From Apiospora phragmitis (lineage: Eukaryota > Ascomycota > Sordariomycetes > Amphisphaeriales > Apiosporaceae), in the NCBI GenBank assembly GCA_038363925.1, contig JAQQWL010000007.1, forward strand, positions 1,178,001 to 1,242,000: 64,000 nt of DNA, read 5' to 3'. Positions 37,127 to 49,228 of the stretch are shown here, in pieces. The notes under the pieces were generated by a model. It was not told the DNA's origin, searched no databases, and saw only the letters and a list, made by a program, of their open reading frames with translations. A program made the translations under genes and the position numbers. Positions within the stretch are counted from its first letter, which is position 1. Every line of letters starts with the position of its first letter.

Positions 37127-38627
37127 ATGGGGTCGTTCAAAGCTGCAGCGCTGACAAGCTTGCTGGCTTCTGCCGGGCTTGTCAGCGCTCAGGGTTTCTT
37201 CGTCCAGGACCCATTCTCCTGCTCGGCTGCCCAGGATCACCGGTACCTGGGTTGTTATGCTGTGAACCAGCAGCCGTTCCCATACAACTCCACGAGCCCT
37301 ATTGCACAGCCTCCTCCGGGACAATCATTCCAAAACGGCGATCCTTCGAAATCGTACTTTGGCTACGACGCCGGCGACATAGTTGATTCCACTGTCACGC
37401 CCAAAGGCTGCACCAGAGTCTGCCGCGCACACAGCTTCAAGTATGCTGCGCTTTACCAGGAAGGGTGCCGTTGTGGTACATCCATTTCCACTCTGGGCAA
37501 CCCTGCTGTCGATGAGGCTCCGTGTACCCAAGGAAACCCAAACCCATGCGGAGGAGATGGTCGGGAGAATTGCGGATCATCTTTCGGAGCTCGTATTTAC
37601 GTTGATCCCTCGTTCAACGAAGAGACCGCAGTCACGGATAAAACCGCTGGCTATGAGAAGCTGGGCTGCTTCTACAGGCCGAACCTGCCATCGGGAGATG
37701 CAGGGCTCAGCCCCACCACTGTCACCACTGTGGCTCAATGTCTGGCTTTCTGTGGTAACCTTTTCTACCCCTTGGTCTATATGGGGAAGAACGGTAACAA
37801 GTAAGATGATCTACAATATTTCTCGCGTGGGCTGTTCTTACTGACACAAACGGTACAGCATAAACTGCAGGTGCGGTCAGTACTTTGGCGTCGAATCACG
37901 GTCATACGACGATTCAACAGACGGCAAATGTAAGAATAGCTGTTCGGGCGGCACGAGGTATGTACTTTCTCTGCAACATTTTGAACTGTGTACTAAGTGA
38001 TATAGTCCCTGCACTGGTCAAGACTGCTGTGGTGATGAGGGAGCCCAGATCTGGCCTGTCTACGCGAACCCGCAGTTCCTGGGCTGCAACCTCCCGCGAA
38101 TTCCAGGTTATGCATCCATCACTGACCAGAACCATCCCACGCTGGCTGGGGACGCGTACACTTGTATTACCACCCCCTCGGCCATCGCCAACCGTGCCGT
38201 GACTACCGTCGTTTACGCCAACAGGCCGACGGTAACTCGCTCAGCTTCGTTTGTCGCCACGGCCACCGCCGCAGGCGTCCCGTACGTGAACTTTGGATGC
38301 TATCCTGCCGCAGATCAAACAGAACCTCTCACGGGCTTGGTAACGATCCCGGGAAGCGGTCTTCCGGGCGGGCTGGTGAACGTCGACAACTGTGTTGCTG
38401 CTTGCCAGAGCCTGACCAAGAACTGGGTTGGCTTAAGAGGTGCATACAACGGCGGAAGTGCAGCTTGCCTTTGCGGTGATGACAAGGGCACCCTGGGCGG
38501 CATCGACCCTATGCAATCCTGCAGGGGTCCATGCGATGGCGCCGGCAACACGCAAAACTGCGGTCCCGAGAGGGGTATCTTGGCTTACGCCGTCTCGGCG
38601 AGTGCCATAACTGGCCCATGGTACTAA
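37127..38627 (+). CDS. Secreted WSC-domain protein, N-terminal half with three WSC domains
   Basis: WSC domains bind carbohydrate and are found in fungal wall sensors and extracellular enzymes. Exons are 37127-37800, 37859-37957 and 38006-38627. An N-terminal signal peptide (AAALTSLLASAGLVSA) precedes three Cys-rich WSC units. The first starts at YLGCYAVNQQ, the second at KLGCFYRPN and spans both introns (INCRCGQYF ... TSPCTGQDCC), and the third starts at VNFGCYPAADQ and ends with NCGPERGILAYAV. The frame ends at TAA 38625-38627 after ITGPWY. However, the same frame reads on as Ser/Thr-rich sequence to a GTACGT donor at 38680, and splices in phase into the next segment. I therefore think this and the following entry are one gene, interrupted by this stop or containing an unrecognised small intron. 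Confidence 0.8.
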
Positions 38628-41420
38628 GCTTCCAGCTCGACCTACTCTTTCAAGTCGACGTACAGCTGCACGCCGACTGGTACGTTCATATCTCCAATGC
38701 CCACACGCCACGAGGCTGAGCTTCACCTCTTGATTCAAAAAGCAGAGAGATGGTACTAATAGCTAGACATAGATTCCAACAGCAGCGCGTCTATGACCGC
38801 CACCAGCAGCGCGACTATGACCACCAGCAGCGCTACGGACAGCAACACTAACAGCGCAACCGACAGCAACACTAACAGCGCGACCGCCAGCATCACTGAC
38901 AGCGCGACCGCCAGCAACACTGACAGCGCGACCGAAAGCAACACCAGTAGCGCAGCCGACAGCACCACCAGCTCTGCTGCGAACGCCGATACTAGCTCAA
39001 CCGCTGCCACCAGCAACACCTCTGCCGGAAATGCCGACACCAGCAGCACCAGCACCGCTGCCAACACTGATACTAGCTTAACTGCTGGTGCCACCGACAG
39101 CACCTCCGCTGGAAACGCTGATACCAGCAGCACCACCGCGCCCAACAACGCCGACACAAGCTCAACCGCCGCCGCCGACAGCACGACTTCGCCCGTCAAC
39201 GACCAGAGCAGCACGTCCGCCGGCAGCGACAGCACCACCTCACCTACTGACCCTGCCTCCAGCACCACCGATGCCGGTAACAACGGTGACTACACGACCC
39301 CGGGCGCTACTTCGGTGCCAACCGACTCGGCTACAGACAATGCTAGCGCGACTTCTAGCGAAGGAGGTATGGATTCTTCCCTCATCAGCACCACTGCCCA
39401 AACCCCGTCTTCCCCCACGGTTGGACCGGTCGACTCGACCACCGGCGCGCCGGCTTCTACCATCAATGGAGATGGGCCTATCGCATCGACCGGAAGCACG
39501 CCCGGTGACGCGTCAACTTCTGGAGGCGAAGGCCCGGCAACTTCTGGTCAGGGCCCGTCAACTGGATTTCAGGATCCGTCAGCGACAACTGGAGGTCAGG
39601 GTCCGTCACCGTCAGCGTCAACTGGAGGTCAAGGTTCGTCAATCTCTGGGAGCCCGTCCACCACCACCGCTGGCAGCGAGCCTACTTCTTCTGGCGAGGA
39701 GACCATCTCGTCTCCTGCTACTCGCACCACCGCCACCTCAGATGTTGCGTCTTCTACGTCATCCATGCCCGTACCCACCATAACAATGGCCTCTCTGGAA
39801 GTGAAGAAATTCGCGGCTCTGTTCAGCGACGAAGTTCCCCAGAATCAGGGCGCCTTTGTTGCTCTGGTGATCTACGATGCAGATGGAAACCCGACCCAAC
39901 AATCGTACGCAGTGGTACTTCTTGGCTGTTTCTTGGTCGCAGAGGGTCAGAGTCCGTTCGCCGGACAGGTGTCAGACTTCAAGGGCAACAACCAAGCTGG
40001 CAGCTCCGCATCCGTCTGCGCCGGCTTCTGCGCAGGCACCGGCCTCAAGCTCTCAGCCAACAACGACGGCGTCTGCTACTGCGGTGACGAGGTCAACGTC
40101 GACAACCTTACCAACCAAGAAATCGACAGCTGCAACACACCATGCCCTGACGGTTCCGGCGAGATCTGCGGCAGCGGTGCCAAACTCTCGAAGCGCTGGC
40201 TGTCCCGGAGAGCCAACTCGTTCGTCACTATTATCGAAGCTGTCCCTGCCGGCAATGCCGTCTTGTTCAACACGGAAGGCGGTGCCATCAGCGACTCGGG
40301 CTTCATATCAAGCATGTCCATCCCTCTCCTGGATCTATACCCACTGCCCACTCCTAATTTGTAGTCCAACCAACTCATTGCTAGACCTGATTGCTAACTG
40401 TTCCCTAGTGTCCTACCCACCGGTCACCACTGGCCCTGCTTCGAACTCAGCGTCAGATGTTACTGGATCAGGCAGCGCCACCGCTTCTGGGGGTGCCTCA
40501 ATCCCTGGAACTGATGGAAGCGTTGCTCCCACCGGCCCTGCGACCGCTTCTGACGATGGTAATGTTCCCGGCGCCTCGACGACTGGACCTAGCGGCAGCA
40601 ATGTCTCTGGTGCCAGCTCTACCGGTGCGGAAGCATCGGACACCAACTCTGCTGGCGTCCCTGGCGTTACCGACCTCCCCCAGACCCCTGTCATTCTCGG
40701 TGTCATCCCCGGCATCGTCAATGCGACTAACCAGAAGCGCAACTTCGCCGACGTCTACCGACGCCAGACGACTGGTGGATTCATTGGCGGCGCCGGACCC
40801 GTCAGCCCCGCGTCCTGCACTGATGCCACACCCTTCAACCTGACTGAAGGACGTCTCGTGAGCGGCGGCCAGGCCATCGCCACCGATCCGGGTGTGGCCT
40901 TCATTCCGCTCAAGGTGTCGGCCGGCGGCAGCATCTCGACCACCTTCACCGTTGTCAACGGCGTCCTGTTCTGGTACAACTCCATCTTCTTCGGTGGCCA
41001 GGCCGGTTTCTGCCAGGTCGCCTCAGGCCAGGTCTACGCCACCTTCAGCGCTCCTGGCACCGGCTCCGGTGGCTGCAACGCTATCTCCATTGTTGTCTAC
41101 CCAGGTACGTCCCCTCCTCTGACCCCGTGGCGGTGCATGTCTTGTTCACAAATGCTAACTTTCAAACTACAACAGCCACCCAACGCCAGAACGGCGCCAT
41201 CAACTCGGCGGTCCCCACGACCATTGGCGGCCCGACGAGCACTGGCGCAAGCGTTACTGGAGGCGCCGCTTCGACGACCGGAGCCGGTTCTGCGCCGAGT
41301 GGCGGCATCCCCTCGAGCTCGGGTATCTACAGGGAGACCGAGAGTCCGGCGGGCCTGATCTGCGCCACCACCACGCTGGCCTTCGTTCCCGGCGCTCCGA
41401 CTTTCGTGCCCCTTGCCTAA
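38628..41420 (+). CDS. Continuation of the WSC protein: Ser/Thr repeats, fourth WSC-like domain, fungal C-terminal domain
   Basis: The in-phase exon 38628-38679 joins 38773 onward (ACATAG acceptor). A long Ser/Thr/Asn/Asp-rich stalk follows, likely O-glycosylated. A WSC-like unit comes next (VVLLGCFLVAEGQ ... GVCYCGDEV ... CPDGSGEICGSG). A second Ser/Thr/Gly-rich linker begins after a TAG acceptor at 40406-40408, and its donor is unclear because the phase does not match a good GT. The C-terminal domain (CTDATPFNLTEGRLVSG ... FGGQAGFCQVASGQVYA) resembles a fungal domain seen in other secreted proteins. I recall DUF7908 but cannot check. Exons 40409-41104 and 41176-41420 join in phase. The end is hydrophobic (GLICATTTLAFVPGAPTFV), suggesting a GPI signal. 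There is no ATG with a signal peptide, so it is unlikely to be a separate secreted protein. Confidence 0.68.
38835..38960 (+). repeat. Tandem coding repeat of about 24 nt (SNTNSATD-type)
   Basis: At least five imperfect copies of an eight-residue Ser/Asn/Thr/Asp unit are encoded head to tail within the stalk. Further degenerate NADTSST and TGGQGPS units follow at about 39020-39170 and 39540-39640. Such repeats vary in copy number between strains. Confidence 0.8.
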
Positions 41421-42590
41421 GAAGGTCGGTGTTACCGGTCTTTGCCAATCAAGAACTATCTCGGGCGCATACAACAGGTAGGCTACTTCGCTTTCCAGAA
41501 TCATATACGGGCGACCACGGACAAAGCTATCTAGAGATCTATCAACGTGCGAGACATGTACACGCAAGAGAATGTCTTCATCCATTTTCCAAAAAATCAT
41601 CACCGAAACAAAGTTTGGTCAAAGTAATACGAGCTATGAAATGAATGGACGATTGCCCAAAAATTACTTGTTTTCCCCCTTCATCTTTTTTCTTTTCCCT
41701 TCCTGTACTTGTAACCAGACTGTAAACGATGGAGCTTTTTCCTCATCATCTCATTTTCTTTCTTTTTTACTCGGGAGCGAATTGGTAGAGGCGCCTTGGA
41801 TAGAGTGAGAGGCCAAGGATTCCTGTCATCGCGCCGTGGTTTCTAGACTGGCGAGGAACAGGGTATAACTTGGGATATGTTTGGATAGAATTAGTTCTTA
41901 GGGAGTGTAATACGAGCATGCGGCGTCTTCTTCTTTGCCATCATATCATTGCCCCGACTGAATTATCTCCTTGCGTAAAACACAGCTTCGAGAGAAATAG
42001 GGATGGGTCGCATACGGTGGTACTAACCAACAATAGAGGTTTGACATCTGGGTGGGGTTACCAAAACTGAACCTGAGCAACGCCGCTTTTAGCCTGATTC
42101 CAACCGGGATCTAGCCTGAGGCTGCCCTGAGTTTGCGCCCCAAATAGCTGTTTTATAAAATAATGCATAACGGACTTTTAATGTAATAAGCCGGCTTTGT
42201 GGTAAACGTTCGGATACGGAGGAGGCTTTCTAAATATATCTATCCATGAATACAAGTCAACCCATGGGAGTGTATGCATTTTCTGTCCGGCCACCCTCTC
42301 TAATCTTAATATTGAAGTCACGCAATCGATGCAGTGGATGAGACAAGGCTGCAATCTGGATGATTCTATGGAATTATCGACAAAGAAGAAAAAGGAAAGA
42401 AAGAAGGCTTCATAGTGCCTGGAGCTTGATGCGAGGCCCTGAACAATGAACAATCGAGCTGTACAATCGCAAGTAAGGTGTTCACCAGCTTCACTGGCGC
42501 ACCACCTAACTATTGACATACATATCGCGGTGCCCTTAATATTAGTAACCTGATCACACAAGATCTCTAAATTGAAGTGAACTTCACCTT
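41421..42590. other. Intergenic, no gene seen
   Basis: This is the 3' flank of the WSC gene, with A/T-rich tracts at 41640-41770. No coding signature is visible. Confidence 0.55.
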
Positions 42591-43985
42591 ACTGATCGGA
42601 GATTTGGTAAATGCGGATGACCCGATGGTCAAGCCCCCCATCCCTGAGGGCATGATTCCTCGAGAACCATCTAATGCGTCTCGCGGACGCATCCCACATC
42701 CTAATCCCTTCTGGTGAATTAGTGAATAACTAATTCATAGGATATGAAGTAAGGGTGAGGCTATTAACCGTGCCGAAACTGTATAGTTATACTAATATAT
42801 ATCTTGCACCTTTAAAAGTGGCTGAGGAAGCTATCGTAAAAACATAATAGGCACGAGTTAAAAAGCGTGGAAAGTAATGCAAGACCGGCGAAATAAAATC
42901 ATAAGTTATAGAGATTTACTAAAAGATATTTAACTGGAGTATATCCCTAAAGTCATTCATAAGAAAGTAGCGAGGAGCGCTAATATTATTATAAGATCTA
43001 TCTTAACGATTTCCTAGGAAATCACCAAAACCTTACATACGCCGAAGCGAAGCATCAGTATTATCATCAGTCTCATGAGGAAGATTATAGATTCCTTGCC
43101 TCATAAGGCTTGGTTCAACTAGACGTACAAAGAAAAGGACCCTGCGTTCGAGAGATCACCAGGACCTTAACGCCGAAGCCTAAAAATGAAGACTACCTAC
43201 ACATACTAGCACGTTCTTAGGCAAATAGCATTTTCCAAAGGATGACTTTAGGTCACCCTCCTGGGTTCCGTTAGAGTGAGTTACATATCTAATTAATCAA
43301 GACCTAATACTTATACCGTTACACTCTTCAGGCCTGTTCATATCCTGCTTCGCAGAAAGTTCTAAGCTTATCTAGCCCATAGTAGTCGCGGGGATATCAT
43401 CTTGGAGCCCACGAATCGTTATTAAATTAGCACTAGACGCTTAGTAATGAGTTCATAGTTACTTAGGTTATCTATAGCGCTCATATCTATGCCATTTAAA
43501 TATGGACTGGTCCAACTTCCCAGGGTCCTCTTCATATAAAAGTAGCGAAAATACACAGCTAGATCATCTAATAATTATTCCTAATTCATTACCGTCCTGC
43601 TGTTTTGGCTCGAAGTCTTGTAACAGCTCGAACAACCCCATTCTCGGACAGGTTTTCGTGATCGCCTTTTAAGGCGCCTCTCGAAATAACGCTTATAGAA
43701 AAGTATTACCTGCTAGTTTAGCGAGTCTCGCAATCAGTATCGCTATTTTAATAGGGAACGCCTTAGGATATTTCGAAGCATTTGGCCATATCGGCTTTAG
43801 GTTAATAAAGGTTAGAGCTAGATTTTGTTTCACAGGTAACTCATAACCAATTTCCCTGCCTTCTCACGCGGTAATAAAGTATGAGCCTTAATTAGACAAT
43901 GAGCTCCAAGTTCCTAGCATATTAAGCAAACGTTAAACTTGCTACTGTTATAATCTGTATAATAATAGCAAGCCTCCCATACAGT
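42590..43985. other. AT-rich decayed block
   Basis: Visibly rich in TA and AT steps, with stops in every frame every few codons and no open frame of note. This is what repeat-induced point mutation leaves of duplicated or mobile DNA in Sordariomycetes. I could not identify the original element. Its right edge grades into the damaged 5' part of the NACHT gene. Confidence 0.6.
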
Positions 43986-45759
43986 GGTTAGACATACGTC
44001 GCAAGTACGTCGTTAGCGAATCCCGAGAGAACTTTGGTGGTGTCGTGCAGTTTGATCGCAGCAAAAGCACGACTTCGGGTTTCGTTGAGACAGGGTACCT
44101 AAATACACCACCGCATATACTAGCTGGCAATATCGAGAAGTTAAAGGCGGTACATAACCTTCACGGCAATAATATATTGCATTTTCTCGACGAAATGCTG
44201 GCCAAGTATCCTCGAATGACGAAGAAATACGGCTATCCTGGCGCAGATGAGGACCGTCTCTTCACAGCCAGCTATACACATCAAGACGGCGACATTGCCC
44301 AGATTGTCAACCGGGGAGAGCGGAGTGATCCGCACCCTCAAGTCCATTACGGAACGATTGGTTCGTCAAACATGGTCGTCGAGGATACCAAGACACGAGA
44401 CAAGTTGCGGGACATCATGGGGATTCTGTGTGTGGAAATGGAGGCTGCTGGCCTTATGGAAGCGTTTCCCTGCCTGGTTGTCCGCGGTATCAGCGACTAT
44501 GCCGACTCCCATAAGAACAAGAAGTGGCAACTATACGCAGCTGCCACCGCGGCCGCGTATACGAAAGAGCTGTTATTACAGATACCACCGGATGCGGTCA
44601 CACATACAAAATCCATCACAGAAGCCTTACGGGGCCTGTCTACCAAGATAGACGAGGTCGAAAGGCGGACGCATAGTACGTAGCCACTGAATGTTTCCAG
44701 ATTAACAGATTAATGAAGAAATAGGTGCTGAAGAAATGGCGATTCTTGAGTGGCTCTCTCCGAAAGACGTAGATTTCTCCAGTCTACAGAATACATCCCA
44801 GTCGACTCACACGCCCGGTAGTGGTGGGTGGTTACTGAACGATGAAAGATATCGAGCCTGGCGCGACGGGGAGCCGGGATTACTATGGCTCCACGGTGCT
44901 GGTAAATTACCTGCTAAACTCCAGATAGTGCTCGCTAACTGCGACCAGCCGGCTGCGGCAAGACGGTATTATGGTAAGTTATCTTACCCTACTTATGAAT
45001 AGCTACTTGCTGATTATACCTAGCTCAATGATTATACGCAATCTTCAGGAGCATACTAGAGATAAGCCGACTAGAAGACTAGCGTACTGGTACTTCCGAT
45101 TTGACAATAGCACCTCGCAGAACGTCTCGAGAATCCTGCGGTCGATCATCCGACAGCTCAGCACTTCGCGATTATCCTTCGAGGTTCAAGCTCTCCGAGA
45201 TCAACACAGTAGGGCTGGGAGCGAACCATCGGTAGAGGAGCTTACCAAAGCTCTTGTTCACACACTCCAGAGCCTCGAAGGAGAAATTTACATCGTCTTC
45301 GATGCCCTGGATGAGTGTCCCGGTCCAGACAAGCAGGGACAGAGAGACCAACTGCTACGCTGCATCAAAAGCCTTGTTTCAGAAACACGGCCAAATCTGC
45401 ACATCCTTGTCACAAGTCGACCGGAACCAGATATCCGCCGTGAGGTTGGCAGAATTGCTAATTATGCCTTAGATATCGAAGAACTCGTCAAAGAGGATGT
45501 CGCGCGATATGTCGAGACTGCACTGGCAAAGCCAGACCTCGCCAGCTGGGACGAACAAGCCAAGGGTCGTATTAGAGACAAACTTCTTTCCTTTGAAGAA
45601 AGGTAAGTATTTTATCTATAGGATATGTGAACATGCGATTAATATGATAATAGGCGTTTCCGTTGGGCGGATCTACAGATTAAACGTTTTGCCCAGTGTG
45701 CTACTTCGGGAGGTTTGGAAGATGCCTTGAAGACCATTGAAGAATTGGTTATCCGTTAG
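43985..45759 (+). pseudogene. PNP-NACHT (NLR-type) receptor remnant, both ends lost
   Basis: Fungal NLR-like proteins of this type combine a nucleoside-phosphorylase-like (PNP_UDP) domain with a NACHT ATPase and often C-terminal repeats, and act in non-self recognition. Upstream of 44040 the PNP start is degenerate: stops occur and Gly codons are lost. From NFGGVVQFDRSKSTTSGF on, the frame is clean. Introns at 44676-44724, 44902-44948, 44974-45023 and 45603-45653 all splice in phase. After the second splice the Walker A reads HGAAGCGKT, followed by CSMIIRNL, YWYFRFDN, Walker B IVFDALDECP and LVTSRPEPD. The final exon (RFRWADLQIKRFAQCA) ends at TAG 45757-45759 where family members continue, so the repeat region is missing. 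The core is intact but the gene is truncated at both ends and probably non-functional. Confidence 0.78.
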
Positions 45760-48700
45760 TGGCCGTACTTAGCATTTGTGCGAGATTACCTGTAATCAGT
45801 CAAATAGGTATTTTTGATTTGTTGAAGCATCGAATATTCTAACCTGGTCATCGTGCTCGATAGCCAGGGGAAGTACTCGGAGACAGACGCTGGCGCTAAG
45901 GGAGGCGGTGCTGGGCCGCAAGCATCCCTCCACGCTTACCAGTATGAACAACCCAGTAAAAGTACTCGAAAACATGACAATGTATAGCAAGTAGATAAAC
46001 CTAATTAGACGCACACCGGTTGAAGGGATCCAAATACGGCTTGTTTATTGAGAATTATATGATGCTTTACTCCCTGTTTATGAACAGTAGCTGGGAACTG
46101 TTTAGCAGCAGGTAATCATCGCCACAGCGAAATGGACACCATATTAAATAGTAAGGTAGATTCTCATTCGAGCCATGTTACTTAGTATAATGAGGGTAAG
46201 CTATTAAAAATGTATAGAGATTCGTATAGTCTTCGCTGGCATTAATATTTATAACACCAATTATTACTAGCTATATGGTGAGCACGGCCAATGTTCCGGG
46301 ATATATCTTTTCTCGGAGACCTGATTATGAAGGCCTAGTCTGGATAGCGCGAACAACTTAGCTTATACATGAATCACTTCGATACGAAAGCCTTCACTTA
46401 CTCTACGTATAACCAGACTTTATAACGAATACGTTGCTCAGGTCTGTTATACATTCGGATTTCCATAGCTGGTTTATTACGCCAGCGCGTGTCATAGGCC
46501 ACATATATGCTAAGGAGGCGGGACGAGCAGCCGCTTGGATTTCCAGCAGCCCAGGCGGTCTCGAGCGAGAACTAGGGCTATCTGAGCGTACCCAGTAAAA
46601 GGTGGGGGTTTGGAGGCGAAGAGAAAGCCATCCACCCGAAAGAGCCGTCACGCCTGTAGGACACGCTAAGCGACGCGTCCGTCGCGACTTTCAGCTCGTC
46701 CAGCTTTCCATCTTCGAGACGTGGTGCTATCACTCGATCAACAGACAGCTGACCTCGAGCTGTTGTATCCATTCCCACTGTGCAGGAAGTACCTCTATTG
46801 CCCCTCCAGCATGCCTTTCGCTTGTGGCGCTTGAAAGGCTTCCCGGGTGGGGTACCTTTTCGTTCGACGTCCCTCGGAAGCTGGTGAGTGCTTCAGCTGT
46901 CGCCGCTCGTCATGATCCCAGCTCCGCCTGCTCCTCGGCTCTCCAGCGGCTGCCGCGACTATTGACAAACCTCCTCCCGTGCAGACCCTCGGTTCTACCG
47001 CTTTCACGCTTTGATCCCCGCCCTCTAATAGCTTAGCCCGAATCCTCAGCTGCAGGATGGCCGGCGCAGCAACGATGCTCCTCGCTGTCGCCGTCCCAGC
47101 CGCCTCGATCACGGCCGTCGCACCACGGCGAAAACAGAGCCGTCTGTGTGATGAGCAGCGTCCCCGAATAGACCTGTACAGCTCGACAGCACAAGGCCAA
47201 CAGGTGGTGATCGATCGCGAATGGCTCCGCAGCTGGCCCAGCAGGTTGATGTGCGCTTAGGACACTCAACCACCACGGCTAGATACAAGAACCAATTGCG
47301 GATGTCGATCACGCTTCAAGAGAGGCAGGTGGTACGGGCGACTCCAGTCGTCAACGATACGTGCACCGAATCGTCGCCCATCGTACGGCCGAGAGCAGCG
47401 TACTAGCTACACCTGGGATTCGACCGAGCGTTCGGATACGGTAAGCACCTCATGGCCTTCCTGTCCGGCATATGCGATTCGGAACGCATGCGGAGCACAC
47501 GTGCGTCAGCCCACGCCATCACGCGGCCGCAGGACATATACTATTGGAAGATGGACAGATGCCGAAGAGCGAGTATAGCACGGAACACGAATCGTTAAAC
47601 GGCCAGGCTGGCAACCACGGCACTCACAATCACTATTCACTGGCTAGGCATCATCGGAATGGTCGATCAGATCAGCTGGCATGGCTGGGCCATTGGTCGG
47701 TCCCCCACAGGCAATTACGTCGAGATTGCCCCTGGTGCCTGGTGCCTGGGCTGCTGGGTGTCTGGGGAAGAATGCTTTTTCTTGTGTCATGTTGGTCGCT
47801 GGCCAAGTGGTGTGGTGTTGGTGACAAAGCAGAAAACCAGAAAAACCAGAAACCCCAAAATGAGAGAGAGAGAGAGAGCCGGCGAGGTTTGGTAGCAGTT
47901 ACGTTATGGTTCCCGCAGCTCCCCACTATATAATATAGGGAGCCCACACTGTCTGGCCCGTGCCGTGGCATCAAACAAGGTTATACCAGACTCTTTTGAT
48001 GAGGAATGACGGGAGACGGTCGCATTTCGCCGGCTGGGCCGAGAGGTCAGATGCTTTGCAGGATGAGCAGATGCCGCCAGGACGAGAGCCAGGACGAGAG
48101 CCAGGAGGCTGGGAGGGTTCCCCAACCTGCCAATCGCCATCCGTGATCCGACTTCGCGGTACTGTCGTACGGAGTCATCCATAGAACATCGAGTCATATT
48201 GTATGGCTGTGATGGGTCGTGGGATGGGGGGTCCTGGGGTCCTGGCAGCCTGGGTCTGGAGTATTGCATACACCAAGTTCTAGAACACGCGTTTGATGGT
48301 GTGTTATTACGTACAAACTCCTCTCTGGATGATATGGGGTACGGGGTAATTTACATAGTCCCAGGCGAAGCGACATGCGAGGCATTGTGGTTGAACTTGT
48401 CCTAGATGCCACGTTCGAGGCCCAAGACGGAGTGGTGGCTGTCAAACCAAGCTGCTAAGACACAAGCATCTGCCAAAGGCTCCTTGGCAGCAGTCCCTGG
48501 CGCCCTAACGTACTTCCCCTTGGCGTCAACACCACAAAACCATCCCTCGCTCCCAAGAACACTCTCAACCTCTGGATAGAAGAGGCTGTACGAAGTGGAC
48601 GCCCGTGCATGTCCTACTGGCCCAGCATCCCGTAGTAGTTCTTTCCCATGAACTGCTCTGATCAAGTCTCCAGCAACACAGCGCATACAGCAGATCCGCA

Positions 48701-49228
48701 TCGTCAAAAACCATGCTGCATCTGATGACAATGCAATCGTCGCTTACCCCACCTTTTCTTTACCGCAGTCCAGGCCGGCACGACGAAGATCGATGGTGAA
48801 GATCTTACAGAGTACGGAGCACACAGGCCAGCAGACAGACGCTTGAATGATCGGGCAGTGTGCACGACGAGGCAGTAGACGGGAGGCGCTCCTGTGAGCC
48901 TCCGCCAGGCAGTCAGGCAGTCAGGTGCGAAGAAGTGATTCGTAGCCGTGATGGAATTCCATCCAATGGGATGATGCATGGCCAACTACCCCTTGAAGAG
49001 GCTTTTTATCTGGTGTGGTCACGTTACCCCTTTTATTATTCTGGACTCCCACCCCTTCTCGAGCCCTACATATATATATAGCGCATGGACGCGCTATACC
49101 TATTCTAATACATCAAGTAGCTATATACGGAGCAGTACGACCTTGAAAGGTAACGGAGGAGGCGCGGGCGAATCGCTAACACGGCATAGAATAGAGCACA
49201 GAGAGCCAGTTTCGTGCAGCCGTCTTGT
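45760..49228. other. Intergenic: AT-rich decayed part (45760-46500), then non-coding-looking sequence
   Basis: The first 700 nt resemble the decayed block on the other side of the NACHT remnant. From 46500 to 49228 base composition is ordinary, but I find no exon chain or motif. A (GA)n microsatellite lies at 47863-47878 and a tandem AGGACGAGAGCC pair near 48078-48103. A (TA)n run lies at about 49069-49080. Confidence 0.5.

Noticed and set aside
38756..39283. 175-codon Leu/Val-rich minus-strand frame that resembles a membrane protein
   Set aside because: It is the antisense of the Ser/Thr/Ala/Asp repeat region. The repeats alone create the regular hydrophobic pattern.
44045..45023. Apparent loss of the Walker A motif in the NACHT protein
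   Set aside because: It disappears once the introns at 44902-44948 and 44974-45023 are removed, giving GAAGCGKT.
47863..48110. (GA)n run and AGGACGAGAGCC pair considered as part of a mobile element
   Set aside because: They are simple short repeats with no terminal repeats or transposase-like frame around them.
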